Positions 1 through 7,691 are shown, counted from the first letter of the stretch. The stretch is DNA of 64,000 bases from Terriglobia bacterium (GCA_021325275.1 JAJPHL010000017.1:1-64000); one strand, 5' to 3'. Program-made: numbers and translations. The notes: generated by a model not told the origin, from the letters alone.

Positions 1-674
1 CCACGGCCATCGTTCAGCATCGACCCCCAACTCGGCGCGGGCGGTGGAATGCCGAGGCCCAAGAAACTGAGCGTCGCTTCGGAAATCACCGCCGTGGCCA
101 TGCCCACCGCCGACTGCACTACGATCGGCCGCGCTATATTCGGCAAGATGTGCCGCGCGATCACGCGCACGTCGCCCGCGCCGAGCGCGCGCGCCGCCTG
201 CACGAATTCGCGTTCCTTCATCGCCATCACTTGACCGCGAATCAATCGCGCATAGCCAATCCATCCTCCCAGCGACAGCGCGATGATCAGTTTTCCGAGG
301 CCTTGGCCCGCGAACGAAACCACCGCGACGGCCAGCAGCACGCCGGGAAACGCTTGCAGCGTGTTGATGACGATCACGTTGAAGAAGCGATCGAGCCAGC
401 CGCCATAGAATCCCGCACCCGCGCCGACGAGCAATCCGGCCGCCAGCGACAACGCCACGACGCCTGTTCCCACCGCCAGCGACACGCGCGCGCCGTACAG
501 CAATCGCGAAAAAACGTCGCGGCCCAACTCGTCTGCGCCGAGCCAGTGTGCGGCGCTGGGCGGAGTCAAGCGCAAGGAAAGGTCGAGTGCGGCGGGATCG
601 CGCGGCGCGAGCCATGGTGCGGCCAGCGCGGCCACCACCAACAGTGCTGCGAGAATCGCGCCGAAAGTTCTCAT
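1..674 (-). CDS. ABC transporter permease, DppC/OppC type (partial, runs off the left edge)
   Basis: This is the second membrane permease of a peptide/nickel-type ABC importer. Reading from 674 gives an N-terminal membrane helix (MRTFGAILAALLVVAALAAP), then the family signature AHWLGADELGRDVFSRLLYG, several further hydrophobic segments, and the cytoplasmic loop that contacts the ATPase (VQAARALGAGDVRVIARHILP). It continues to SFLGLGIPPPAPSWGSML before the window ends, so only the extreme C-terminus is missing. The start ATG overlaps the stop of the upstream DppB-type gene in an ATGA arrangement, which fixes the start and indicates translational coupling. The ATPase and solute-binding subunits are not visible here. 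The substrate cannot be told from the permease alone: dipeptide, oligopeptide and nickel systems all share this fold. Confidence 0.9.
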   Translation of the reverse strand, partial: MRTFGAILAALLVVAALAAPWLAPRDPAALDLSLRLTPPSAAHWLGADELGRDVFSRLLYGARVSLAVGTGVVALSLAAGLLVGAGAGFYGGWLDRFFNVIVINTLQAFPGVLLAVAVVSFAGQGLGKLIIALSLGGWIGYARLIRGQVMAMKEREFVQAARALGAGDVRVIARHILPNIARPIVVQSAVGMATAVISEATLSFLGLGIPPPAPSWGSMLNDGR

Positions 675-1594
675 GACGACACCCGGATTCGCGGATCGAT
701 CACGGTGTAAAGAACGTCGGTGATCAGATTCACGGCAATGTAAGTCGCCGCCACGGCGAGCAGGCATCCTTGCGTCAAGGGATAATCGCGCGCGGAGATC
801 GCTTGCATCGTGAGCCGGCCGAGGCCGGGCCAGGAGAAAATCGTTTCGGTGACAATGGCGCCGGCGAGCAAGGATCCGAATTGCAATCCAACAACCGCGA
901 GCACGGGAATCAAACTATTTCGCAGCGCGTGACGATACACCACGGCGCGCTCGCGCAATCCCTTGGCGCGCGCGGTGCGAACGTAGGCGGCACGCAATTC
1001 GTCGAGCATCGATCCACGGATCATTCGCAGCAAGATCGCGGCGAGTGCCGATCCCATGGTGATCGCGGGCAGCACGAGATTCGCAAGACTTCCCCGTCCG
1101 GAAACCGGCAGCCAGCCGATCTCGATCGAAAAAACCAAAATCAGCACGGGACCGAGCGCAAAAGTTGGAAACGACAACCCGAGCAGCGAAAGAAATCCCA
1201 GCCAGCGATCTTCCCAACGATGGACCTTCACGGCGGAGCGCACGCCGCCGGGAATCGCGATCAACAACGCCACAAGCATCGACGCCAGCGTCAACTCGAG
1301 CGTCGCGGGATAGCGCGACAACACGACCTCGCGCACCGGCCGGTTGAATTTGAACGATTGCCCGAGGTCGCCGCGCAACAATCCGCCGAGGAAGCGCGCG
1401 TATTGCACGCGCAGCGGCAAATCGAGTCCCCAGGCGTGGCGAATCGCGCCGATCTCGTCGGCGCGCGCGCCTTCACCGAGCATTTGCTGTACGGGATCGC
1501 CGGGAACCAGGTGGATCAGCAGAAAAACCAGCGTCGCCGCGAGGAACGGCACCGGGATTGTGAGGAGAACGCGCTGGCCGAGAAAACGAATCAT
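671..1594 (-). CDS. ABC transporter permease, DppB/OppB type
   Basis: This is the first inner-membrane permease of a peptide/nickel-type ABC importer, about 307 residues with six or so hydrophobic segments. The N-terminus MIRFLGQRVLLTIPVPFLAA followed by HLVPGDPV is typical of DppB. The C-terminal half carries the ATPase-contact loop (YVRTARAKGLRERAVVYRHA) and the conserved ETIFSWPGLGRL motif. The open frame extends 25 codons further upstream, but the ATG at 1594 is preferred because it gives the canonical DppB N-terminus and is preceded by GGAAG at good spacing. It overlaps the DppC-type gene by four bases. A third member such as a binding protein or ATPase would be expected beyond the left edge. 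Confidence 0.93.
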   Translation of the reverse strand: MIRFLGQRVLLTIPVPFLAATLVFLLIHLVPGDPVQQMLGEGARADEIGAIRHAWGLDLPLRVQYARFLGGLLRGDLGQSFKFNRPVREVVLSRYPATLELTLASMLVALLIAIPGGVRSAVKVHRWEDRWLGFLSLLGLSFPTFALGPVLILVFSIEIGWLPVSGRGSLANLVLPAITMGSALAAILLRMIRGSMLDELRAAYVRTARAKGLRERAVVYRHALRNSLIPVLAVVGLQFGSLLAGAIVTETIFSWPGLGRLTMQAISARDYPLTQGCLLAVAATYIAVNLITDVLYTVIDPRIRVSS

Positions 1595-1677
1595 ATGGAC
1601 GCTTCCAAGATTGACGTCGATCACGAGCCGCACCTTGCCTTGAAGCCTTCGTTTGGACTGACCCCGCAACGACTACG

Positions 1678-1917
1678 TCAAGGTTGGATCGCAATCAAGT
1701 ATTCGTCGCCCGACGCGTCGGTTCGCTTGCCACAGCGGACGCTAGTTCCGGGCAAGAACTCCCACTCTTCGTCCTCCGGATCGTAGTCGGGCGTCGGAAG
1801 CAGCCGGAAAATCCCATCGCCGAGGTCGAGTGCGCGCGTCGGGCGGAATATGACCGTTCCTTCGTTTAGCAACTGTACGTATACTTCGGCTGTGTTAGGC
1901 TCTGAAGCCATCGCCAC
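1678..1917 (-). CDS. Small acidic hypothetical protein, possible immunity or antitoxin partner
   Basis: This short protein (79 residues from GTG at 1917, or 77 from ATG at 1911) has no signal peptide or membrane segment. It is acidic in the middle (DYDPEDEEWEF) and ends in a beta-rich stretch (GDEYLIAIQP). A Shine-Dalgarno-like AGGTAGG lies just upstream. Its start overlaps the end of an upstream fragment that resembles the tip of a polymorphic toxin, the usual place for an immunity gene. The sequence shows the overlap and composition; the immunity role is inference. No known domain was recognised. Confidence 0.6.
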   Translation of the reverse strand: MAMASEPNTAEVYVQLLNEGTVIFRPTRALDLGDGIFRLLPTPDYDPEDEEWEFLPGTSVRCGKRTDASGDEYLIAIQP

Positions 1918-2080
1918 CTACCTGGAGTAGTTCTCCTGTTACATTGTCGACCACAACGGAGCGACCGGTCGAGGGATTCACGTACCTCGTCGCGGAATTC
2001 TCAGGGTTAACTTTGTTTTCAGCCACAAACTGGATCGCAGCGCCCTTGGTCTTGGCTGCGATCCCGCTCTGCGGGATCGA
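1895..2080 (-). pseudogene. Remnant of a toxin C-terminal tip
   Basis: This reading frame is open for 61 codons but has no ATG. A TAA at 2083-2081 blocks it upstream, so it cannot be a normal gene as it stands. It encodes IQFVAENKVNPENSATRYV followed by NPSTGRSVVVDNVTGELLQV and ends GGDGFRA. The RYVNPSTGRSVVVDNVTGE pattern resembles the C-terminal ends of some polymorphic or contact-dependent toxins with a BECR-like nuclease fold; this is a family impression, not a proven match. A short ATG-initiated peptide in the neighbouring frame (from about 2096) reads into the same region, which suggests a frameshift plus loss of the N-terminal delivery domains. Confidence 0.45.
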
Positions 2081-2141
2081 TTACAAATTGAGACATCACC
2101 CCCCGCTTTGAAGGTCCCTGGCTCAATCGCCGCACTTCAAA

Positions 2142-3443
2142 CTAACGCGCGCGAGCCTGCAGGATCGCACCGAACGATCCCGACCTCAATTCGTCGAGCG
2201 TCAAGCCGGACTCGCGTTCCGCTTCGGCGCGCGTGATCGCGCCGCAATCGATTGCGCGCAAGAAATAGTTGAGCAAGCCTTGGCCCGTGGCGGCGTCATC
2301 GAAAACGCTGCCGACAGTCGTGGCCTGCGCGGCTTTCTCCATGAAGTTCCGCAGACGCTCGCCCGCCGCCGCGAGTCCTTCCAGGAAAAACGCATAGACC
2401 GCCGCGTAGCGCACCGGCAGTTGCGCGGGATGCAGGTCCCAGCTCTGATAAAAGCCGCACGCCAAAGAATGGCGGATGTGATCGTAGTGCAGTTTCCAGG
2501 CGCGATGCACCGCGCCTGGATCTCTTCCCACCGGCAGCACGTTGGTCGCGCCGTCGGAGACCCACACGCCGGTGCTCGCGTACGCCGCTTGCATCATGCT
2601 GCGCGCAAAGTCGCAGGCCGGATGCAACATGTCTTGGTACGCGGCCGTGATGTGGCACGACGCGGTGTAATCGTACGCGCCGAAATGCGCGGCGAGCATC
2701 CTGCCGCGCGACGCCCGCAGAAGATCGCGCAGCACCAGGATCGATTCCGCCGTTTCGATCATCAGTTCAAAGCGCAGCGATCTCGCCGGCAACGCGAGCA
2801 CGTTTTCAAACTGATCCAACAAATCGGCGAGTGCGGTGACTTGCTCCGGAATCGCGGCTTTCGGATAGGTGATCACAAAATTCGGCGGCAGTTCTCCGCC
2901 CGTTTTCCCGACCAGCGTGGTGAGAAATAAATCGAGTGTCCGCACGGCGCGTGCGTACGATTCCTGCGCGAACCCCTTGGTGCGAATGCCAATGTAGGGA
3001 GGCAGCGAGTGCGCGGCCATTCCCGCCGCGACCGCTTCGGCCGCCGCCACGGCATGGCCGTCTTCCTCGGCATCGGACCGCACGCCATAGCCGTCTTCGA
3101 AATCGATGCGCAGATCTTCGATTGGTTCGCGGCAGAGTTTCTCGACGACTCGCGCATAGATCCCTTCGGCCATGGCCGGCGCGAACCGCCAGTCGAGCAC
3201 ACGCGCCAGCGACCCCGCATCGGGCGCGAATTGTTGAAGCGAAGCCAGCGCCAGGGATCCCAGTTTCGCCGCCGTACCGACGCGATAGAGATGCGCGCCG
3301 CCATAAATCACCTGCACCGGCTGGCGCCGGCCCGATTCTCCGGGAAAAGCTTCGGCGTACGCGCGATTCGATTCCGTCAAACGCCGCGCGATCGTTTGCG
3401 TCGTTTCGGAAGAAAGACTGGCGGCCGGAAGCGGCGTGGCCAC
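2142..3443 (-). CDS. HpcH/HpaI aldolase / citrate-lyase-like TIM-barrel protein (DUF6986 type)
   Basis: This 433-residue cytoplasmic protein belongs to the phosphoenolpyruvate/pyruvate-binding TIM-barrel superfamily that includes HpcH/HpaI aldolases and CitE. Visible marks are IDFEDGYG in the first third, a strand-end FELMIETAESILVLRDLL with the expected metal-binding acidic residues, and the following AAHFGAYDYTASC. Relatives are sometimes annotated as phosphoenolpyruvate kinase or aldolase, but the reaction is not established. It starts with GTG directly after the TAA of the GMC oxidoreductase, so the two are probably cotranscribed. A role in splitting or processing an oxo acid made by that dehydrogenase is plausible but is inference. 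Confidence 0.75.
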   Translation of the reverse strand: MATPLPAASLSSETTQTIARRLTESNRAYAEAFPGESGRRQPVQVIYGGAHLYRVGTAAKLGSLALASLQQFAPDAGSLARVLDWRFAPAMAEGIYARVVEKLCREPIEDLRIDFEDGYGVRSDAEEDGHAVAAAEAVAAGMAAHSLPPYIGIRTKGFAQESYARAVRTLDLFLTTLVGKTGGELPPNFVITYPKAAIPEQVTALADLLDQFENVLALPARSLRFELMIETAESILVLRDLLRASRGRMLAAHFGAYDYTASCHITAAYQDMLHPACDFARSMMQAAYASTGVWVSDGATNVLPVGRDPGAVHRAWKLHYDHIRHSLACGFYQSWDLHPAQLPVRYAAVYAFFLEGLAAAGERLRNFMEKAAQATTVGSVFDDAATGQGLLNYFLRAIDCGAITRAEAERESGLTLDELRSGSFGAILQARAR

Positions 3444-5096
3444 TTACGCCTTCCCTTTCAATCGCTCCTGCATGTGGTCGGAAGCGCGCGCCGCAAGCGC
3501 GAGTATCGTGAGCGTGGGATTCTTGTGCGTCGCCGAACAGAAAATGCTGGCGTCGACCACGTACAGATTCTTTACGTCGTGCGCCTGCCCGAACGAATTC
3601 ACGACTGACGTTTTCGGATCGTTGCCCATCCGCGACGTTCCCACTTCATGAATGCTCGCGCCCCGATAGAGCGGCCCCTGCGGCAGTTGTGCATGCTCCA
3701 GTTTCAACGCCGCGAACAATTCCTTGAAGCGCTCGATGCAATGCGCGGTCATTTTCTTCTCGTTGTCGTATTGATCGAGATGAATCTTGAGCACCGGGAT
3801 GCCCCAGTGGTCTTTCACGTTGGGATCGATCTCCACAAAGTTGCGATCGTCCGCCAGCATTTCCAAATGCGAGTGGAAATTCACGCGCGTGCCGTACCAC
3901 TCGTGGATCGACTTCTTATACGACGAGCCAAAGCCTTCCAGAACGTTGGCGTGCGTGGGAAACGCGCCGAATCCACCGCCGCATTCGATGTGATAGCCGC
4001 GCACGAACGGCAGATTCTTCTTGCCCCAGCCGTCCCACGGAATAATCGTGTTGCCGCCGATTCCGTCGTCGTTCACAACCTTGCGATTGCGCAATTGCGG
4101 CAAGAGCCCGGAGCCGTCGACGTCGACGTGCTCCATGAAATTGCGTCCCACTTGGCCGCTGGAATTCGCGATGCCATTGGGAAATTGCCGCGAGCTCGAA
4201 CCAAGCAGCAATCGCGCCGAGTGCAGCGTGCCTCCCGCGACCACCACGATTTTGGCGCGCACTTTTTCCTCACGGCCCGTCTGTGTATTGACGTACGCGA
4301 CGCCGTCGGCCAGGCCGGTCTTCGGGTCGACGGTAATGTTGTGCGCCAGCGCGCCGGTCACCAAGCGGAAGTGGCCGGTCTTCATCGCCTGGGGAATCAA
4401 CCGGTCGTGGGTGTTGAAGTACGATCCCGTTTCGCATCCCTGGCCGCAGTGGGTGCAGTAATGACACGCGGGGATTCCGTTGTAATCGGCGGTCACGTGC
4501 GCTTTGCGGCGCGTAATCCACCCCGCGCCGATTGTTTCCGATGCTTTCCGAATCAGGACTTCGTTGCAATTCGGTTTCGGCGACGGCAAATAGACGCCAT
4601 CGGGCGTGTCGGGATGATTTTCTTTCTCTCCGCAGACGCCGATGAGCCGCTCGACGCGTTCGTAATACGGCGCCATGTCCGCGTAACCGATCGGCCAGTC
4701 TACACCCGCGCCGTCATAGGTGCGCGGCTTGAAGTCGTGCTCGTTGAAGCGCCAGCAAATGCGTCCCCAGAAATGCGTGCGTCCGCCCACCACGCGCGCG
4801 CGCCACCAGTTGTAGTGCTTGCCGTCGGCCGACGTGTAAGGTTCTTTATCGTTGTACGTGAAAAGATAATTTCCCTCGGCAATTCCTTGTTGCAGGTACG
4901 GCGTGGGCACCGTTTTCGCAGGAGGATTCCCGCGATAGGGATACTCGTACGACCATTTGTGATACGGAAAATTCTCGCGAACCGGTCCCGCTTCCAGCAT
5001 GCAAACCTGCGCGCCCGCGCGCGTGAGCTCATACGCCACCAAACCGCCCGAGGCGCCCGATCCAACAACGATTGCATCGTAAAGTTTTTCTGGCAT
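3444..5096 (-). CDS. GMC-family FAD oxidoreductase, gluconate 2-dehydrogenase large-subunit type
   Basis: This 550-residue flavoprotein oxidises an alcohol, sugar or sugar acid using FAD. The N-terminus has the dinucleotide-binding motif AIVVGSGASGGLVAYELTRA, with ribose-binding E in MLEAG. The C-terminal GMC domain shows HEVGTSRMG and the ATHKNPTLTI segment that carries the catalytic His-Asn pair. A Cys-rich HYCTHCGQGCETG stretch in the middle is typical of the gluconate/sorbose dehydrogenase branch. There is no signal peptide, but the upstream gene encodes a Tat-signal partner (subunit 3), so the pair could be co-exported to the periplasm as a hitchhiker complex. The electron acceptor (often a cytochrome c subunit) is not encoded in the window. 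The substrate is unknown. Confidence 0.9.
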   Translation of the reverse strand: MPEKLYDAIVVGSGASGGLVAYELTRAGAQVCMLEAGPVRENFPYHKWSYEYPYRGNPPAKTVPTPYLQQGIAEGNYLFTYNDKEPYTSADGKHYNWWRARVVGGRTHFWGRICWRFNEHDFKPRTYDGAGVDWPIGYADMAPYYERVERLIGVCGEKENHPDTPDGVYLPSPKPNCNEVLIRKASETIGAGWITRRKAHVTADYNGIPACHYCTHCGQGCETGSYFNTHDRLIPQAMKTGHFRLVTGALAHNITVDPKTGLADGVAYVNTQTGREEKVRAKIVVVAGGTLHSARLLLGSSSRQFPNGIANSSGQVGRNFMEHVDVDGSGLLPQLRNRKVVNDDGIGGNTIIPWDGWGKKNLPFVRGYHIECGGGFGAFPTHANVLEGFGSSYKKSIHEWYGTRVNFHSHLEMLADDRNFVEIDPNVKDHWGIPVLKIHLDQYDNEKKMTAHCIERFKELFAALKLEHAQLPQGPLYRGASIHEVGTSRMGNDPKTSVVNSFGQAHDVKNLYVVDASIFCSATHKNPTLTILALAARASDHMQERLKGKA

Positions 5097-5103
5097 CTGT
5101 TTT

Positions 5104-5184
5104 AGTCCTGAGTGCTAAGTCCTGAGTGCCGAGTTTAGTGTTGAGTTATCTTACTCAGCACTCAGGACTCAGCACTCAGCACTA
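5104..5184. repeat. Word-repeat hairpin (unit like GAGTGCTGAGTCCT)
   Basis: The 92-bp gap between the subunit-3 gene and the GMC gene is filled by a long imperfect hairpin. One arm repeats CTGAGTGC/CTAAGTCCTGAGTGC and the other repeats its complement (ACTCAGCACTCAGGACTCAG). The same word recurs at 15811-15850. It may slow or partly terminate transcription between the two subunits. Confidence 0.75.
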
Positions 5185-5188
5185 CGCT

Positions 5189-5773
5189 TTAGAGTTCGTG
5201 TTGATGCGTGCATGCGCCGGGAAATTCCGACGCGTAGGTGTTGCCCGCGTATCCCAATTCCTTCACTCCGATTTTTGAGGTGTAGAACGCAAAGACCGTC
5301 AAGCGTCGCGCGTTCATCAAGAACGCCCTGAGATCGCCCGAAGATTTTGGCGGCCAAATCGCTTCGAGCAATTCTTGTTGCTGCGCCGGCGCAAGATCGG
5401 AAAACGCTTTGCCGGATTTCGCCGACGCCGCGGCGTCGAGCGCCTTGAGTCCCGCGCGAAACGGCGATTGCGCCGAAGGCGGCGATCCCGCCAGGTAAAA
5501 ATCGAGAAACGCCGCGACGTTCGCGTCCTTTGCCCCAGGAGACCCGTCGCTCGGCAGGATCAAATCGGTGAGGCGTTCGACCGACGCGAGTTCCCTGCCT
5601 TGAAAGAATTTGTCATGCGGGGGAATAGGCGCCGCTTCCTGCGAGTCTAAATGGTGATGAACAGCGGCGGCCATCACACGGTCTTCAGCCCACGCGTCGG
5701 AACTGACGGCGGCCAAACCTACAGTTGTGATACCGAGAGCTTTCAACAATTGCCGGCGATTCGTTTCGGGCAT
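5189..5773 (-). CDS. Gluconate 2-dehydrogenase subunit 3 family protein with Tat signal
   Basis: This 194-residue protein is the small partner of GMC-type periplasmic dehydrogenases. It starts MPETNRRQLLKALGITTVGL, a twin-arginine signal (RRQLLK plus hydrophobic core and AWA cleavage region). The mature part contains the family pattern ASVERLTDLILPSDGSPGAK and a C-terminal KELGYAGNTYASEFPGAC. The frame stays open far upstream, but the ATG at 5773 is chosen because it produces the Tat signal and because the upstream frame lies antisense to the regulator gene. It precedes the GMC oxidoreductase in the same direction and probably carries it through the Tat pathway. Confidence 0.88.
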   Translation of the reverse strand: MPETNRRQLLKALGITTVGLAAVSSDAWAEDRVMAAAVHHHLDSQEAAPIPPHDKFFQGRELASVERLTDLILPSDGSPGAKDANVAAFLDFYLAGSPPSAQSPFRAGLKALDAAASAKSGKAFSDLAPAQQQELLEAIWPPKSSGDLRAFLMNARRLTVFAFYTSKIGVKELGYAGNTYASEFPGACTHQHEL

Positions 5774-5780
5774 GACAACG

Positions 5781-5805
5781 TTGTATCGCAGGCCGCTGAT
5801 ATAAT
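5781..5805 (+). promoter_or_regulatory. Candidate sigma-70 promoter of the receiver-HATPase gene
   Basis: A perfect TATAAT box lies at 5800-5805 in the short divergent gap, with TTGTAT at 5781-5786 as a closely spaced -35 candidate. Transcription would begin near 5812, which favours the ATG at 5843 over the ATG at 5804 as the start of the regulator. The short spacer makes the -35 assignment weak. Confidence 0.4.
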
Positions 5806-5842
5806 GCAAGAACCCCCAAACGGAAACCTCAAGATTCCGAAA

Positions 5843-6667
5843 ATGCCCCAGCGAATTCTCATCATCGACGACGATGCCATGCTCAGCGAGTTGATGGCCG
5901 CCACGCTGGCCGAACATGACGTCACGCGCGCCGAAACGGCCGAGCAAGGGCTCGATTGTTATCGCAAAAATCCTTTTGACGTCGTGATTTGCGACCTCGT
6001 GCTGCCGGGCATGAAAGGATTGGAATTCATCGAGGCGTTGCGGGCGGAATATCCCCAAGCGCGCATCATGGTGGTGAGCGCGCACGGCTCCGGCGAAAAT
6101 CTTTTGGCGACGCTGCGCCGTCGCGTCGTGGATTTTCTGGTGAAGCCGTTCGATCCGCAAGAACTGAAAGTGGCCGTGGCGAATTTGTTGAGCGCGCATC
6201 ACTCCATCGAAGTGATTTCCGCGACGTCCACCTGGGTGGAATTGCAAGTGCCCGCCAGTTTTCAAGCGGCCGCCAGCCTGGAGACGTTCTTCAACAACCT
6301 CAACGTGGGCCTCGACGAAACCACGCAGCGCAGCATCAGCATCACGTTCCGCGAATTGCTGAACAACGCCATCGAACACGGCGCCAAGGGCGACGCGCGC
6401 CGCCGCGTGGGGATCAGTTGCCTGCGTTTCGATCGCGCGATCATGTACCGGATCGCCGATCCCGGCGCGGGCTTCGATTTCGGTGACATTCCGCACGCCG
6501 CCGTGTCGTATCCCGACGATCCGCTGAAGCATCTGGAAGTCCGCCAGGAAAAAGGCATGCGCGCCGGCGGCTACGGACTCTTGTGGATCCAGAATCTCGC
6601 CGATCAGGTGATCTTCAACGAGAAGCGGAACAAAGTGGTTTTCATCAAGTATCTCGATCCCAAGTAA
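5843..6667 (+). CDS. Response regulator receiver fused to RsbW-like HATPase
   Basis: This 274-residue cytoplasmic protein has two modules. Residues 1 to about 120 form a receiver domain with the acidic pocket DDD (9-11), the phospho-acceptor D51 in VVICDLVLPG, the switch Ser in VVSAHGS, and the Lys of VDFLVKPF. Residues about 140 to 274 form a GHKL ATPase of the anti-sigma/serine-kinase type, with the N box RELLNNAIEHG, the ADPGAGFDF loop and the GGYGLLWI glycine box. This layout is that of regulators that phosphorylate an anti-sigma antagonist or act in partner switching; no such partner is adjacent. An ATG at 5804 would add 13 residues, but it overlaps the apparent -10 box. Confidence 0.85.
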   Translation: MPQRILIIDDDAMLSELMAATLAEHDVTRAETAEQGLDCYRKNPFDVVICDLVLPGMKGLEFIEALRAEYPQARIMVVSAHGSGENLLATLRRRVVDFLVKPFDPQELKVAVANLLSAHHSIEVISATSTWVELQVPASFQAAASLETFFNNLNVGLDETTQRSISITFRELLNNAIEHGAKGDARRRVGISCLRFDRAIMYRIADPGAGFDFGDIPHAAVSYPDDPLKHLEVRQEKGMRAGGYGLLWIQNLADQVIFNEKRNKVVFIKYLDPK

Positions 6668-6687
6668 GCGCTGCCGCGAGCCATTTG

Positions 6688-6728
6688 ACACAGAGCGCAC
6701 AGAGAACTCAGAGCACACAGAGAAAGAC
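6688..6728. repeat. Single-arm CACAGAG word repeat
   Basis: A run of CACAGAG-type words (ACACAGAGCGCACAGAG and variants) follows the regulator gene. It matches one arm of the hairpin at 10492-10601, but I see no complementary arm here. The rest of the 6668-6847 gap shows nothing else recognisable. Confidence 0.6.
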
Positions 6729-6847
6729 ATGATCGTCGCTGGCAGGAGATCATTCACGGCCACGACCCAGTTGTTTAGGGCGGAACCTCCCCAACGTTGG
6801 CAATTTGTTCGTCCGGCCCATTTCCCTGCGAAGCGGAGAACGAGGTC

Positions 6848-6880
6848 GTAATGACATGGTCATTACGATTGTGCTATGCT
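6848..6880 (+). promoter_or_regulatory. Palindromic operator and promoter of the tacAT-like operon
   Basis: A perfect palindrome, GTAATGACATGGTCATTAC (two 8-base arms around a 3-base centre), lies at 6848-6866. It overlaps a -35-like ATGACA at 6851-6856, followed after 18 bases by TATGCT at 6875-6880. The arrangement fits autorepression by the ribbon-helix-helix antitoxin. The predicted start of transcription is about two bases before the antitoxin ATG, and no Shine-Dalgarno is visible, so the mRNA may be leaderless. Confidence 0.65.
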
Positions 6881-6888
6881 GCTTTTGT

Positions 6889-7173
6889 ATGCGAAACGTT
6901 CAGCGAGCCGCGAGGCGCGATACCTTAAATATCCGGATCAAACCGGAGGTGCGCGGGTTGATCGATCGCGCGGCGGCTTCGGCCGGCAAGAACCGAACGG
7001 ACTTTGTACTTGACGCCGCGCGGCACGCCGCCGAGAACACGCTGCTGGACAGCACGGTGTTTATGTATAGCCCAAAGGCTTACGCCGATTTCCTGGCACG
7101 TCTCGATGCTCCGCCGCGGCCAAATCAGCGGCTGCGCCGCTCGCTGCAGACCCCAGCGCCCTGGGAAAAATGA
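6889..7173 (+). CDS. DUF1778 antitoxin, TacA-like
   Basis: This 94-residue protein is the antitoxin of a type II pair. The N-terminal half is a ribbon-helix-helix DNA-binding domain (RDTLNIRIKPEVRGLIDRAA, then GKNRTDFVLDAARHAAEN), and the C-terminal tail would wrap the toxin. It overlaps the acetyltransferase gene by four bases (ATGA) and sits behind a palindromic operator, both usual for TacA/TacT operons. The ATG at 6889 is the only start that keeps the full RHH domain. The longer frame from 6805 runs through the operator and is not used. Confidence 0.88.
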   Translation: MRNVQRAARRDTLNIRIKPEVRGLIDRAAASAGKNRTDFVLDAARHAAENTLLDSTVFMYSPKAYADFLARLDAPPRPNQRLRRSLQTPAPWEK

Positions 7174-7691
7174 ACGGCTTTTCTCCGCCGGAACCCTTAG
7201 CAGATCAGCATGATCTCGCCGATTTCACCTCGGGCGAGACGTCCCTTGACGATTGGTTGAGACGGCGCGCACGTGCCAACCAGGCGAGCGGCGCTTCCCG
7301 CACCTATGTAGTCTGCGAGAACAAACGGGTGATTGGCTACTACGCCCTAGCTTCCGGCGCAATCACGGTGGCGACCGCGCCCGGCCGATTCAGGCGCAAC
7401 ATGCCCGATCCCATCCCCATTGTCTTGCTGGGTCGTTTGGCGGTTGATCGCGCTTGGAGTGGACGGGGATTCGGGCGCGCCTTGTTCCGTGACGCCGCTC
7501 GCCGCGTAGCAAACGCTGCCGATGCGATCGGCATACGCGGCATCGTCGTTCACGCGATCTCGGCGGAGGCGAAGAATTTCTATCTGGCGCTCGGCTTCGA
7601 TCCGAGTCCCAGCGATCCCATGGTGCTGATGGTTACGCTGGTGGACGTGCGCGCGGCGCTTGGTCCTGCGAGCTCCGCACCGCGAAAATAG
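7170..7691 (+). CDS. GNAT-family acetyltransferase toxin, TacT-like
   Basis: This 173-residue GNAT protein is the likely toxin of the pair. TacT-type enzymes acetylate the amino group of aminoacyl-tRNAs and stop translation. Visible features are the N-terminal FTSGETSLDDWLRRRARANQ, typical of this toxin clade, the acetyl-CoA loop region LGRLAVDRAWSGRGFGRAL, and the catalytic Tyr in AKNFYLALGFDPS. The start overlaps the antitoxin stop. A housekeeping N-acetyltransferase is the alternative, but the DUF1778 partner strongly favours a toxin. Confidence 0.87.
   Translation: MNGFSPPEPLADQHDLADFTSGETSLDDWLRRRARANQASGASRTYVVCENKRVIGYYALASGAITVATAPGRFRRNMPDPIPIVLLGRLAVDRAWSGRGFGRALFRDAARRVANAADAIGIRGIVVHAISAEAKNFYLALGFDPSPSDPMVLMVTLVDVRAALGPASSAPRK

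Noticed and set aside
770-1786. A 338-codon plus-strand open frame antisense to the DppB-type permease
   Set aside because: It is His/Arg/Gln-rich without structure, and the membrane helices and motifs are on the minus strand.
3648-5105. A 485-codon plus-strand open frame antisense to the GMC gene
   Set aside because: It is a by-product of GC-rich codon bias; it lacks domains and a ribosome site, and the minus strand encodes a clear GMC oxidoreductase.
5774-6763. Long N-terminal extension of the dehydrogenase subunit-3 frame
   Set aside because: It is antisense to the receiver-HATPase gene and would hide the Tat signal that begins at 5773.
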